A DNA stretch of 64,000 bases from Pampus argenteus (GCA_036937835.1 CM072861.1:5062001-5126000); one strand, 5' to 3'; counted from the first letter of the stretch, positions 10,182 to 22,107 are shown. The notes: a model not told the origin generated them from the sequence alone. Numbers and translations are program-made.

Positions 10182-10302
10182 ACTCACTCTGGTTTCTCTT
10201 CATAACGTACAAGTCTTTCGCCTTTTACTAAAGACTTCCATGGAGAGGAACATCTACGAGTTGAAGCTATTTTTGGCAGGCTCTGCAGTTTGGCAGAGCC
10301 CT
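10182..10302 (+). ncRNA. U5: U5 snRNA gene, copy 13
   Basis: G59A just 3' of the loop I stem; otherwise consensus. Confidence 0.95.
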
Positions 10303-10460
10303 CTTGATGTGTTTGTGAAAGACAAAGCTGACTTTAGTAGACAGGCCGTGCAGAGGTACTGTGCAGCAGTTGTTGCGGTAGCTTTTTCGGAGAACCTCAC
10401 CACAGTGAGCCTGGGCTGTGCTGTGCTGGTAGCAGCTAGGGCCTACGAATAAAAGCGTCG

Positions 10461-10542
10461 ATCCCTTCTCAGTCTCTTGGCTAAGATCAGTCGTAGTGTC
10501 TGTTCTCATCAGCATTGAAGTGCCGGCGGGAATGGTGCACCC
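10461..10542 (+). pseudogene. U2-like truncated snRNA gene, copy 13
   Basis: Class B. Confidence 0.8.
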
Positions 10543-11013
10543 TCATCTCTGCTTTGTGGAAAACCAAGTGCTGACGTACTCTGAGAGCCGCGGGGTTCGA
10601 AACGCAATTTGTCGCCGGACCGCAGGAAGTCTACACGCCCTGCTTCCCTTTTAGTCCCTCGTAGGAAGAATGAGCCCTGGCCGCGGTCCAACCTGGGGGG
10701 CACTGGGCCAGCGCCTTTATCGTATATATATATATATAAACAAAACAGCACTCTGAATCCATGAAGCATTTTCTCTGCGTTCATCCTCACCAGAGACATG
10801 GGGTGCCTGCGGGCACCTGAGTGATTCTCATGCTTAGTAGCCTGGGTCTGATAGGCGGGCCTTAATTTCTCAGCGAATAGATAGAGACTGTGATAAGGTG
10901 GGTGAGGAGGGGAGTGGCCGTGTCCTGGGACCTGCAAGCCAAGCGAGGCTGACCGCGGCGGTGGTGAACGGGGCGACTGGGTTCTACCGCTGCTGTTGCG
11001 GCCAGTATCCAGT

Positions 11014-11134
11014 ATTCACTCTGGTTTCTCTTCATAACGTACAAGTCTTTCGCCTTTTACTAAAGACTTCCGTGGAGAGGAACATCTACGAGTTGAAGCT
11101 ATTTTTGGCAGGCTCTGCAGTTTGGCAGAGCCCT
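11014..11134 (+). ncRNA. U5: U5 snRNA gene, copy 14
   Basis: C2T at the assumed 5' end; otherwise consensus. Confidence 0.95.
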
Positions 11135-11292
11135 CTTGATGTGTTTGTGAAAGACAAAGCTGACTTTAGTAGACAGGCCGTGCAGAGGTACTGTGCAGCA
11201 GTTGTTGCGGTAGCTTTTTCGGAGAACCTCACCACAGTGAGCCTGGGCTGTGCTGTGCTGGTAGCAGCTAGGGCCTACGAATAAAAGCGTTG

Positions 11293-11374
11293 ATCCCTTC
11301 TCAGTCTCTTGGCTAAGATCAGTCGTAGTGTCTGTTCTCATCAGCATTGAAGTGCCGGCGGGAATGGTGCACCC
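11293..11374 (+). pseudogene. U2-like truncated snRNA gene, copy 14
   Basis: Class B; preceded by GTTG. Confidence 0.8.
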
Positions 11375-11845
11375 TCATCTCTGCTTTGTGGAAAACCAAG
11401 TGCTGACGTACTCTGAGAGCCGCGGGGTTCGAAACGCAATTTGTCGCCGGACCGCAGGAAGTCTACACGCCCTGCTTCCCTTTTAGTCCCTCGTAGGAAG
11501 AATGAGCCCTGGCCGCGGTCCAACCTGGGGGGCACTGGGCCAGCGCCTTTATCGTATATATATATATATAAACAAAACAGCACTCTGAATCCATGCAGCA
11601 TTTTCTCTGCGTTCATCCTCACCAGAGACATGGGGTGCCTGCGGGCACCTGAGTGATTCTCATGCTTAGTAGCCTGGGTCTGATAGGCGGGCCTTAATTT
11701 CTCAGCGAATAGATAGAGACTGTGATAAGGTGGGTGAGGAGGGGAGTGGCCGTGTCCTGGGACCTGCAAGCCAAGCGAGGCTGACCGCGGCGGTGGTGAA
11801 CGGGGCGACTGGGTTCTACCGCTGCTGTTGCGGCCAGTATCCAGT

Positions 11846-11966
11846 ACTCACTCTGGTTTCTCTTCATAACGTACAAGTCTTTCGCCTTTTACTAAAGACT
11901 TCCGTGGAGAGGAACATCTACGAGTTGAAGCTATTTTTGGCAGGCTCTGCAGTTTGGCAGAGCCCT
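11846..11966 (+). ncRNA. U5: U5 snRNA gene, copy 15
   Basis: Consensus U5. Confidence 0.96.
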
Positions 11967-12124
11967 CTTAATGTGTTTGTGAAAGACAAAGCTGACTTTA
12001 GTAGACAGGCCGTGCAGAGGTACTGTGCAGCAGTTGTTGCGGTAGCTTTTTCGGAGAACCTCACCACAGTGAGCCTGGGCTGTGCTGTGCTGCTAGCAGC
12101 GAGGGCCTGCGAATAAAAGCGTCG

Positions 12125-12206
12125 ATCCCTTCTCAGTCTCTTGGCTAAGATCAGTCGTAGTGTCTGTTCTCATCAGCATTGAAGTGCCGGCGGGAATGGT
12201 GCACCC
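12125..12206 (+). pseudogene. U2-like truncated snRNA gene, copy 15
   Basis: Class B. Confidence 0.8.
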
Positions 12207-12677
12207 TCATTTCTGCTTTGTGGAAAACCAAGTGCTGACGTACTCTGAGAGCCGCGGGGTTCGAAACGCAATTTGTCGCCGGACCGCAGGAAGTCTACAC
12301 GCCCTGCTTCCCTTTTAGTCCCTCGTAGGAAGAATGAGCCCTGGCCGCGGTCCAACCTGGGGGGCATTGGGCCAGCGCCTTTATAGTATATATATATTTT
12401 TAAACAAAACAGCACTCTGAATCCATGCAGCATTTTCTCTGCGTTCATCCTCACCAGAGACATGGGGTGCCTGCGGGCACCTGAGTGATTCTCATGCTTA
12501 GTAGCCTGGGTCTGATAGGCGGGCCTTAATTTCTCAGCGAATAGATAGAGACTGTGATAAGGTGGGTGAGGAGGGGAGTGGCCGTGTCCTGGGACCTGCA
12601 AGCCAAGCGAGGCTGACCGCGGCGGTGGTGAACGGGGCGACTGGGTTCTACCGCTGCTGTTGCAGCCAGTATCCAGT

Positions 12678-12798
12678 ACTCACTCTGGTTTCTCTTCATA
12701 ACGTACAAGTCTTTCGCCTTTTACTAAAGATTTCCGTGGAGAGGAACATCTACGAGTTGAAGCTATTTTTTGCAGGCTCTGCAGTTTGGCAGAGCCCT
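12678..12798 (+). ncRNA. U5: U5 snRNA gene, copy 16 (Sm-site variant)
   Basis: C54T makes a G-U pair in the loop I stem. G94T turns the Sm site into A-T6-G, still consensus-like. This unit also has TTGCAGCC for TTGCGGCC upstream, lacks AAT before the 3' box and carries an extra 5-nt GTGCT step before the U2-like gene. Confidence 0.92.
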
Positions 12799-12958
12799 CT
12801 TGTGTTTGTGAAAGACAAAGCTGACTTTAGTAGACAGGCCGTGCAGAGGTACTGTGTAGCAGTTGTTGCGGTAGCTTTTTCGGAGAACCTCACCACAGTG
12901 AGCCTGGGCTGTGCTGTGCTGTGCTGCTAGCAGCGAGGGCCTGCGAATAAAAGCGTCG

Positions 12959-13027
12959 ATCCCTTCTCAGTCTCTTGGCTAAGATCAGTCGTAGTGTCTG
13001 TTCTCATCAGGCGGGAATGGTGCACCC
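12959..13027 (+). pseudogene. U2-like truncated snRNA gene, copy 16 (short form)
   Basis: Class C, 69 nt: ATCAG joins directly to GCGGGAATGG, removing 13 more nt at the internal junction. Confidence 0.75.
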
Positions 13028-13498
13028 TCATCTCTGCTTTGTGGAAAACCAAGTGCTGACGTACCCCGAGAGCCGCGGGGTTCGAAACGCAATTTGTCGC
13101 CGGACCGCAGAAAGTCTACACGCCCTGCTTCCCTTTTAGTCCCTCGTAGGAAGAATGAGCCCTGGCCGCGGTCCAACCTGGGGGGCACTGGGCCAGCGCC
13201 TTTATAGTATATATATATATATAAACAAAACAGCACTCTGAATCCATGCAGCATTTTCTCTGCGTTCATCCTCACCAGAGACATGGGGTGCCTGCGGGCA
13301 CCTGAGTGATTCTCATGCTTAGTAGCCTGGGTCTGATAGGCGGGCCTTAATTTCTCAGCGAATAGATAGAGACTGTGATAAGGTGGGTGAGGAGGGGAGT
13401 GGCCGTGTCCTGGGACCTGCAAGCCAAGCGAGGCTGACCGCGGCGGTGGTGAACGGGGCGACTGGGTTCTACCGCTGCTGTTGCGGCCAGTATCCAGT

Positions 13499-13619
13499 AC
13501 TCACTCTGGTTTCTCTTCATAACGTACAAGTCTTTCGCCTTTTACTAAAGACTTCCGTGGAGAGGAACATCTACGAGTTGAAGCTATTTTTGGCAGGCTC
13601 TGCAGTTTGGCAGAGCCCT
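13499..13619 (+). ncRNA. U5: U5 snRNA gene, copy 17
   Basis: Consensus U5. Confidence 0.96.
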
Positions 13620-13777
13620 CTTGATGTGTTTGTGAAAGACAAAGCTGACTTTAGTAGACAGGCCGTGCAGAGGTACTGTGCAGCAGTTGTTGCGGTAGCT
13701 TTTTTGGAGAACCTCACCACAGTGAGCCTGGGCTGTGCTGTGCTGGTAGCAGCTAGGGCCTACGAATAAAAGCGTCG

Positions 13778-13859
13778 ATCCCTTCTCAGTCTCTTGGCTA
13801 AGATCAGTCGTAGTGTCTGTTCTCATCAGCATTGAAGTGCCGGCGGGAATGGTGCACCC
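13778..13859 (+). pseudogene. U2-like truncated snRNA gene, copy 17
   Basis: Class B; CTTTTTTGG replaces CTTTTTCGG upstream of its PSE. Confidence 0.8.
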
Positions 13860-14334
13860 TCATCTCTGCTTTGTGGAAAACCAAGTGCTGACGTACCCCG
13901 AGAGCCGCGGGGTTCGAAACGCAATTTGTCGCCGGACCGCAGAAAGTCTACACGCCCTGCTTCCCTTTTAGTCCCTCGTAGGAAGAATGAGCCCTGGCCG
14001 CGGTCCAACCTGGGGAGCACTGGGCCAGCGCCTTTATAGTATATATATATATATATATAAACAAAACAGCACTCTGAATCCATGCAGTATTTTCTCTGTG
14101 TTCATCCTCACCAGAGACATGGGGTGCCTGCGGGCACCTGAGTGATTCTCATGCTTAGTAGCCTGGGTCTGATAGGCGGGCCTTAATTTCTCAGCGAATA
14201 GATAGAGACTGTGATAAGGTGGGTGAGGAGGGGAGTGGCCGTGTCCTGGGACCTGCAAGCCAAGCGAGGCTGACCGCGGCGGTGGTGAACGGGGCGACTG
14301 GGTTCTACCGCTGCTGTTGCGGCCAGTATCCAGT

Positions 14335-14455
14335 ACTCACTCTGGTTTCTCTTCTTAACGTACAAGTCTTTCGCCTTTTACTAAAGACTTCCGTGGAGAG
14401 GAACATCTATGAGTTGAAGCTATTTTTGGCAGGCTCTGCAGTTTGGCAGAGCCCT
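14335..14455 (+). ncRNA. U5: U5 snRNA gene, copy 18
   Basis: A21T and C76T, identical in kind to copies 1 and 24. Confidence 0.95.
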
Positions 14456-14613
14456 CTTAATGTGTTTGTGAAAGACAAAGCTGACTTTAGTAGACAGGCC
14501 GTGCAGAGGTACTGTGCAGCAGTTGTTGCGGTAGCTTTTTCGGAGAACCTCACCACAGTGAGCCTGGGCTGTGCTGTGCTGCTAGCAGCGAGGGCCTGGG
14601 AATAAAAGCGTCG

Positions 14614-14695
14614 ATCCCTTCTCAGTCTCTTGGCTAAGATCAGTCGCAGTGTCTGTTCTCATCAGCATTAAAGTGCCGGCGGGAACGGTGCACCC
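14614..14695 (+). pseudogene. U2-like truncated snRNA gene, copy 18
   Basis: Class A with the canonical GGAACGG 3' end. Confidence 0.8.
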
Positions 14696-15166
14696 TCATC
14701 TCTGCTTTGTGGAAAACCAAGTGCTGACGTACTCTGAGAGCCGCGGGGCTCGAAACGCAATTTGTCGCCGGACCGCAGGAAGTCTACACGCCCTGCTTCC
14801 CTTTTAGTCCCTCGTAGGAAGAATGAGCCCTGGCCGCGGTCCAACCTGGGGGGCACTGGGCCAGCGCCTTTATAGTATATATATATATATAAACAAAACA
14901 GCACTCTGAATCCATGCAGCATTTTCTCTGCGTTCATCCTCACCAGAGACATGGGGTGCCTGCGGGCACCTGAGTGATTCTCATGCTTAGTAGCCTGGGT
15001 CTGATAGGCGGGCCTTAATTTCTCAGCGAATAGATAGAGACTGTGATAAGGTGGGTGAGGAGGGGAGTGGCCGTGTCCTGGGACCTGCAAGCCAAGCGAG
15101 GCTGACCGCGGCGGTGGTGAACGGGGCGACTGGGTTCTACCGCTGCTGTTGCGGCCAGTATCCAGT

Positions 15167-15287
15167 ACTCACTCTGGTTTCTCTTCATAACGTACAAGTC
15201 TTTCGCCTTTTACTAAAGACTTCCGTGGAGAGGAACATCTACGAGTTGAAGCTATTTTTGGCAGGCTCTGCAGTTTGGCAGAGCCCT
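15167..15287 (+). ncRNA. U5: U5 snRNA gene, copy 19
   Basis: Consensus U5. Confidence 0.96.
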
Positions 15288-15445
15288 CTTAATGTGTTTG
15301 TGAAAGACAAAGCTGACTTTAGTAGACAGGCCGTGCAGAGGTACTGTGCAGCAGTTGTTGCGGTAGCTTTTTCGGAGAACCTCACCACAGTGAGCCTGGG
15401 CTGTGCTGTGCTGCTAGCAGCGAGGGCCTGCGAATAAAAGCGTCG

Positions 15446-15527
15446 ATCCCTTCTCAGTCTCTTGGCTAAGATCAGTCGTAGTGTCTGTTCTCATCAGCAT
15501 TGAAGTGCCGGCGGGAATGGTGCACCC
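15446..15527 (+). pseudogene. U2-like truncated snRNA gene, copy 19
   Basis: Class B. Confidence 0.8.
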
Positions 15528-15998
15528 TCATCTCTGCTTTGTGGAAAACCAAGTGCTGACGTACTCTGAGAGCCGCGGGGTTCGAAACGCAATTTGTCGC
15601 CGGACCGCAGGAAGTCTACACGCCCTGCTTCCCTTTTAGTCCCTCGTAGGAAGAATGAGCCCTGGCCGCGGTCCAACCTGGGGGGCACTGGGCCAGCGCC
15701 TTTATCGTATATATATATATATAAACAAAACAGCACTCTGAATCCATGCAGCATTTTCTCTGCGTTCATCCTCACCAGAGACATGGGGTGCCTGCGGGCA
15801 CCTGAGTGATTCTCATGCTTAGTAGCCTGGGTCTGATAGGCGGGCCTTAATTTCTCAGCGAATAGATAGAGACTGTGATAAGGTGGGTGAGGAGGGGAGT
15901 GGCCGTGTCCTGGGACCTGCAAGCCAAGCGAGGCTGACCGCGGCGGTGGTGAACGGGGCGACTGGGTTCTACCGCTGCTGTTGCGGCCAGTATCCAGT

Positions 15999-16119
15999 AC
16001 TCACTCTGGTTTCTCTTCATAACGTACAAGTCTTTCGCCTTTTACTAAAGACTTCCGTGGAGAGGAACATCTACGAGTTGAAGCTATTTTTGGCAGGCTC
16101 TGCAGTTTGGCAGAGCCCT
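15999..16119 (+). ncRNA. U5: U5 snRNA gene, copy 20
   Basis: Consensus U5. Confidence 0.96.
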
Positions 16120-16277
16120 CTTGATGTGTTTGTGAAAGACAAAGCTGACTTTAGTAGACAGGCCGTGCAGAGGTACTGTGCAGCAGTTGTTGCGGTAGCT
16201 TTTTCGGAGAACCTCACCACAGTGAGCCTGGGCTGTGCTGTGCTGGTAGCAGCTAGGGCCTACGAATAAAAGCGTCG

Positions 16278-16359
16278 ATCCCTTCTCAGTCTCTTGGCTA
16301 AGATCAGTCGTAGTGTCTGTTCTCATCAGCATTGAAGTGCCGGCGGGAATGGTGCACCC
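16278..16359 (+). pseudogene. U2-like truncated snRNA gene, copy 20
   Basis: Class B; downstream markers shared with copy 6. Confidence 0.8.
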
Positions 16360-16830
16360 TCATCTCTGCTTTGTGGAAAACCAAGTGCTGACGTACTCTG
16401 AGAGCCGCGGGGTTTGAAACGCAATTTGTCGCTGGACCGCAGGAAGTCTACACGCCCTGCTTCCCTTTTAGTCCCTCGTAGGAAGAATGAGCCCAGGCCG
16501 CGGTCCAACCTGGGGGGCACTGGGCCAGCGCCTTTATAGTATATATATATATATAAACAAAACAGCACTCTGAATCCATGCAGCATTTTCTCTGCGTTCA
16601 TCCTCACCAGAGACATGGGGTGCCTGCGGGCACCTGAGTGATTCTCATGCTTAGTAGCCTGGGTCTGATAGGCGGGCCTTAATTTCTCAGCGAATAGATA
16701 GAGACTGTGATAAGGTGGGTGAGGAGGGGAGTGGCCGTGTCCTGGGACCTGCAAGCCAAGCGAGGCTGACCGCGGCGGTGGTGAACGGGGCGACTGGGTT
16801 CTACCGCTGCTGTTGCGGCCAGTATCCAGT

Positions 16831-16951
16831 ACTCACTCTGGTTTCTCTTCATAACGTACAAGTCTTTCGCCTTTTACTAAAGACTTCCGTGGAGAGGAAC
16901 ATCTACGAGTTGAAGCTATTTTTGGCAGGCTCTGCAGTTTGGCAGAGCCCT
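16831..16951 (+). ncRNA. U5: U5 snRNA gene, copy 21
   Basis: Consensus U5. Confidence 0.96.
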
Positions 16952-17109
16952 CTTGATGTGTTTGTGAAAGACAAAGCTGACTTTAGTAGACAGGCCGTGC
17001 AGAGGTACTGTGCAGCAGTTGTTGCGGTAGCTTTTTCGGAGAACCTCACCACAGTGAGCCTGGGCTGTGCTGTGCTGGTAGCAGCTAGGGCCTACGAATA
17101 AAAGCGTCG

Positions 17110-17191
17110 ATCCCTTCTCAGTCTCTTGGCTAAGATCAGTCGTAGTGTCTGTTCTCATCAGCATTGAAGTGCCGGCGGGAATGGTGCACCC
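17110..17191 (+). pseudogene. U2-like truncated snRNA gene, copy 21
   Basis: Class B. Confidence 0.8.
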
Positions 17192-17662
17192 TCATCTCTG
17201 CTTTGTGGAAAACCAAGTGCTGACGTACTCTGAGAGCCGCGGGGTTCGAAACGCAATTTGTCGCCGGACCGCAGGAAGTCTACACGCCCTGCTTCCCTTT
17301 TAGTCCCTCGTAGGAAGAATGAGCCCTGGCCGCGGTCCAACCTGGGGGGCACTGGGCCAGCGCCTTTATCGTATATATATATATATAAACAAAACAGCAC
17401 TCTGAATCCATGAAGCATTTTCTCTGCGTTCATCCTCACCAGAGACATGGGGTGCCTGCGGGCACCTGAGTGATTCTCATGCTTAGTAGCCTGGGTCTGA
17501 TAGGCGGGCCTTAATTTCTCAGCGAATAGATAGAGACTGTGATAAGGTGGGTGAGGAGGGGAGTGGCCGTGTCCTGGGACCTGCAAGCCAAGCGAGGCTG
17601 ACCGCGGCGGTGGTGAACGGGGCGACTGGGTTCTACCGCTGCTGTTGCGGCCAGTATCCAGT

Positions 17663-17783
17663 ACTCACTCTGGTTTCTCTTCATAACGTACAAGTCTTTC
17701 GCCTTTTACTAAAGACTTCCGTGGAGAGGAACATCTACGAGTTGAAGCTATTTTTGGCAGGCTCTGCAGTTTGGCAGAGCCCT
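17663..17783 (+). ncRNA. U5: U5 snRNA gene, copy 22
   Basis: Consensus U5. Confidence 0.96.
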
Positions 17784-17941
17784 CTTGATGTGTTTGTGAA
17801 AGACAAAGCTGACTTTAGTAGACAGGCCGTGCAGAGGTACTGTGCAGCAGTTGTTGCGGTAGCTTTTTCGGAGAACCTCACCACAGTGAGCCTGGGCTGT
17901 GCTGTGCTGGTAGCAGCTAGGGCCTACGAATAAAAGCGTTG

Positions 17942-18023
17942 ATCCCTTCTCAGTCTCTTGGCTAAGATCAGTCGTAGTGTCTGTTCTCATCAGCATTGAA
18001 GTGCCGGCGGGAATGGTGCACCC
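17942..18023 (+). pseudogene. U2-like truncated snRNA gene, copy 22
   Basis: Class B; preceded by GTTG. Confidence 0.8.
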
Positions 18024-18494
18024 TCATCTCTGCTTTGTGGAAAACCAAGTGCTGACGTACTCTGAGAGCCGCGGGGTTCGAAACGCAATTTGTCGCCGGA
18101 CCGCAGGAAGTCTACACGCCCTGCTTCCCTTTTAGTCCCTCGTAGGAAGAATGAGCCCTGGCCGCGGTCCAACCTGGGGGGCACTGGGCCAGCGCCTTTA
18201 TCGTATATATATATATATAAACAAAACAGCACTCTGAATCCATGCAGCATTTTCTCTGCGTTCATCCTCACCAGAGACATGGGGTGCCTGCGGGCACCTG
18301 AGTGATTCTCATGCTTAGTAGCCTGGGTCTGATAGGCGGGCCTTAATTTCTCAGCGAATAGATAGAGACTGTGATAAGGTGGGTGAGGAGGGGAGTGGCC
18401 GTGTCCTGGGACCTGCAAGCCAAGCGAGGCTGACCGCGGCGGTGGTGAACGGGGCGACTGGGTTCTACCGCTGCTGTTGCGGCCAGTATCCAGT

Positions 18495-18615
18495 ACTCAC
18501 TCTGGTTTCTCTTCTTAACGTACAAGTCTTTCGCCTTTTACTAAAGACTTCCGTGGAGAGGAACATCTACGAGTTGAAGCTATTTTTGGCAGGCTCTGCA
18601 GTTTGGCAGAGCCCT
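18495..18615 (+). ncRNA. U5: U5 snRNA gene, copy 23
   Basis: A21T only. Confidence 0.95.
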
Positions 18616-18773
18616 CTTAATGTGTTTGTGAAAGACAAAGCTGACTTTAGTAGACAGGCCGTGCAGAGGTACTGTGCAGCAGTTGTTGCGGTAGCTTTTT
18701 CGGAGAACCTCACCACAGTGAGCCTGGGCTGTGCTGTGCTGCTAGCAGCGAGGGCCTGGGAATAAAAGCGTCG

Positions 18774-18855
18774 ATCCCTTCTCAGTCTCTTGGCTAAGAT
18801 CAGTCGCAGTGTCTGTTCTCATCAGCATTAAAGTGCCGGCGGGAACGGTGCACCC
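18774..18855 (+). pseudogene. U2-like truncated snRNA gene, copy 23
   Basis: Class A, GGAACGG end. Confidence 0.8.
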
Positions 18856-19330
18856 TCATCTCTGCTTTGTGGAAAACCAAGTGCTGACGTACTCTGAGAG
18901 CCGCGGGGCTCGAAACGCAATTTGTCGCCGGACCGCATAAAGTCTACACGCCCTGCTTCCCTTTTAGTCCCTCGTAGGAAGAATGAGCCCTGGCCGCGGT
19001 CCAACCTGGGGAGCACTGGGCCAGCGCCTTTATAGTATATATATATATATATATAAACAAAACAGCACTCTGAATCCATGCAGCATTTTCTCTGTGTTCA
19101 TCCTCACCAGAGACATGGGGTGCCTGCGGGCACCTGAGTGATTCTCATGCTTAGTAGCCTGGGTCTGATAGGCGGGCCTTAATTTCTCAGCGAATAGATA
19201 GAGACTGTGATAAGGTGGGTGAGGAGGGGAGTGGCCGTGTCCTGGGACCTGCAAGCCAAGCGAGGCTGACCGCGGCGGTGGTGAACGGGGCGACTGGGTT
19301 CTACCGCTGCTGTTGCGGCCAGTATCCAGT

Positions 19331-19451
19331 ACTCACTCTGGTTTCTCTTCTTAACGTACAAGTCTTTCGCCTTTTACTAAAGACTTCCGTGGAGAGGAAC
19401 ATCTATGAGTTGAAGCTATTTTTGGCAGGCTCTGCAGTTTGGCAGAGCCCT
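19331..19451 (+). ncRNA. U5: U5 snRNA gene, copy 24
   Basis: A21T and C76T. Confidence 0.95.
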
Positions 19452-19609
19452 CTTAATGTGTTTGTGAAAGACAAAGCTGACTTTAGTAGACAGGCCGTGC
19501 AGAGGTACTGTGCAGCAGTTGTTGCGGTAGCTTTTTCGGAGAACCTCACCACAGTGAGCCTGGGCTGTGCTGTGCTGCTAGCAGCGAGGGCCTGGGAATA
19601 AAAGCGTCG

Positions 19610-19691
19610 ATCCCTTCTCAGTCTCTTGGCTAAGATCAGTCGCAGTGTCTGTTCTCATCAGCATTAAAGTGCCGGCGGGAACGGTGCACCC
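19610..19691 (+). pseudogene. U2-like truncated snRNA gene, copy 24
   Basis: Class A, GGAACGG end. Confidence 0.8.
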
Positions 19692-20162
19692 TCATCTCTG
19701 CTTTGTGGAAAACCAAGTGCTGACGTACTCTGAGAGCCGTGGGGCTCGAAACGCAATTTGTCGCCGGACCGCAGGAAGTCTACACGCCCTGCTTCCCTTT
19801 TAGTCCCTCGTAGGAAGAATGAGCCCTGGCCGCGGTCCAACCTGGGGGGCACTGGGCCAGCGCCTTTATAGTATATATATATATATAAACAAAACAGCAC
19901 TCTGAATCCATGCAGCATTTTCTCTGCGTTCATCCTCACCAGAGACATGGGGTGCCTGCGGGCACCTGAGTGATTCTCATGCTTAGTAGCCTGGGTCTGA
20001 TAGGCGGGCCTTAATTTCTCAGCGAATAGATAGAGACTGTGATAAGGTGGGTGAGGAGGGGAGTGGCCGTGTCCTGGGACCTGCAAGCCAAGCGAGGCTG
20101 ACCGCGGCGGTGGTGAACGGGGCGACTGGGTTCTACCGCTGCTGTTGCGGCCAGTATCCAGT

Positions 20163-20283
20163 ACTCACTCTGGTTTCTCTTCATAACGTACAAGTCTTTC
20201 GCCTTTTACTAAAGACTTCCGTGGAGAGGAACATCTACGAGTTGAAGCTATTTTTGGCAGGCTCTGCAGTTTGGCAGAGCCCT
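20163..20283 (+). ncRNA. U5: U5 snRNA gene, copy 25
   Basis: Consensus U5. Confidence 0.96.
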
Positions 20284-20441
20284 CTTAATGTGTTTGTGAA
20301 AGACAAAGCTGACTTTAGTAGACAGGCCGTGCAGAGGTACTGTGCAGCAGTTGTTGCGGTAGCTTTTTCGGAGAACCTCACCACAGTGAGCCTGGGCTGT
20401 GCTGTGCTGCTAGCAGCGAGGGCCTGCGAATAAAAGCGTCG

Positions 20442-20523
20442 ATCCCTTCTCAGTCTCTTGGCTAAGATCAGTCGTAGTGTCTGTTCTCATCAGCATTGAA
20501 GTGCCGGCGGGAATGGTGCACCC
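20442..20523 (+). pseudogene. U2-like truncated snRNA gene, copy 25
   Basis: Class B. Confidence 0.8.
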
Positions 20524-20994
20524 TCATCTCTGCTTTGTGGAAAACCAAGTGCTGACGTACTCTGAGAGCCGCGGGGCTCGAAACGCAATTTGTCGCCGGA
20601 CCGCAGGAAGTCTACACGCCCTGCTTCCCTTTTAGTGCCTCGTAGGAAGAATGAGCCCTGGTCGCGGTCCAACCTGGGGGGCACTGGGCCAGCGCCTTTA
20701 TAGTATATATATATATATAAACAAAACAGCACTCTGAATCCATGCAGCATTTTCTCTGCGTTCATCCTCACCAGAGACATGGGGTGCCTGCGGGCACCTG
20801 AGTGATTCTCATGCTTAGTAGCCTGGGTCTGATAGGCGGGCCTTAATTTCTCAGCGAATAGATAGAGACTGTGATAAGGTGGGTGAGGAGGGGAGTGGCC
20901 GTGTCCTGGGACCTGCAAGCCAAGCGAGGCTGACCGCGGCAGTGGTGAACGGGGCGACTGGGTTCTACCGCTGCTGTTGCGGCCAGTATCCAGT

Positions 20995-21115
20995 ACTCAC
21001 TCTGGTTTCTCTTCATAACGTACAAGTCTTTCGCCTTTTACTAAAGACTTCCGTGGAGAGGAACATCTACGAGTTGAAGCTATTTTTGGCAGGCTCTGCA
21101 GTTTGGCAGAGCCCT
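20995..21115 (+). ncRNA. U5: U5 snRNA gene, copy 26
   Basis: Consensus U5; the PSE candidate reads GCGGCAGTGG instead of GCGGCGGTGG. Confidence 0.95.
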
Positions 21116-21273
21116 CTTAATGTGTTTGTGAAAGACAAAGCTGACTTTAGTAGACAGGCCGTGCAGAGGTACTGTGCAGCAGTTGTTGCGGTAGCTTTTT
21201 CGGAGAACCTCACCACAGTGAGCCTGGGCTGTGCTGTGCTGGTAGCAGCTAGGGCCTACGAATAAAAGCGTTG

Positions 21274-21355
21274 ATCCTTTCTCAGTCTCTTGGCTAAGAT
21301 CAGTCGTAGTGTCTGTTCTCATCAGCATTGAAGTGCCGGCGGGAATGGTGCACCC
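21274..21355 (+). pseudogene. U2-like truncated snRNA gene, copy 26
   Basis: Class B with C5T (ATCCTTTCTC). Confidence 0.8.
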
Positions 21356-21511
21356 TCATCTCTGCTTTGTGGAAAACCAAGTGCTGACGTACTCTGAGAG
21401 CCGCGGGGCTCGAAACGCAATTTGTCGCCGGACCGCAGGAAGTCTACACGCCCTGCTTCCCTTTTAGTGCCTCGTAGGAAGAATGAGCCCTGGCCGCGGT
21501 CCAACCTGGGG

Positions 21512-21528
21512 GGCGCTGGGCCAGCGCC
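21512..21528 (+). other. Perfect inverted repeat in the spacer (class-specific)
   Basis: GGCGCTGG, centre G, CCAGCGCC. The stem is perfect in units following U2-like copies 26, 27, 31, 33, 34, 36, 40 and 47. Other units have GGCACTGG and therefore one mismatch. It lies next to the TA run. Confidence 0.7.
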
Positions 21529-21828
21529 TTTATAGTATATATATATATATATAAACAAAACAGCACTCTGAATCCATGCAGCATTTTCTCTGCGTTCATC
21601 CTCACCAGAGACATGGGGTGCCTGCGGGCACCTGAGTGATTCTCATGCTTAGTAGCCTGGGTCTGATAGGCGGGCCTTAATTTCTCAGCGAATAGATAGA
21701 GACTGTGATAAGGTGGGTGAGGAGGGGAGTGGCCGTGTCCTGGGACCTGCAAGCCAAGCGAGGCTGACCGCGGCGGTGGTGAACGGGGCGACTGGGTTCT
21801 ACCGCTGCTGTTGCGGCCAGTATCCAGT

Positions 21829-21949
21829 ACTCACTCTGGTTTCTCTTCATAACGTACAAGTCTTTCGCCTTTTACTAAAGACTTCCGTGGAGAGGAACAT
21901 CTATGAGTTGAAGCTATTTTTGGCAGGCTCTGCAGTTTGGCAGAGCCCT
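21829..21949 (+). ncRNA. U5: U5 snRNA gene, copy 27
   Basis: C76T. Confidence 0.95.
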
Positions 21950-22107
21950 CTTAATGTGTTTGTGAAAGACAAAGCTGACTTTAGTAGACAGGCCGTGCAG
22001 AGGTACTGTGCAGCAGTTGTTGCGGTAGCTTTTTCGGAGAACCTCACCACAGTGAGCCTGGGCTGTGCTGTGCTGGTAGCAGCTAGGGCCTACGAATAAA
22101 AGCGTTG

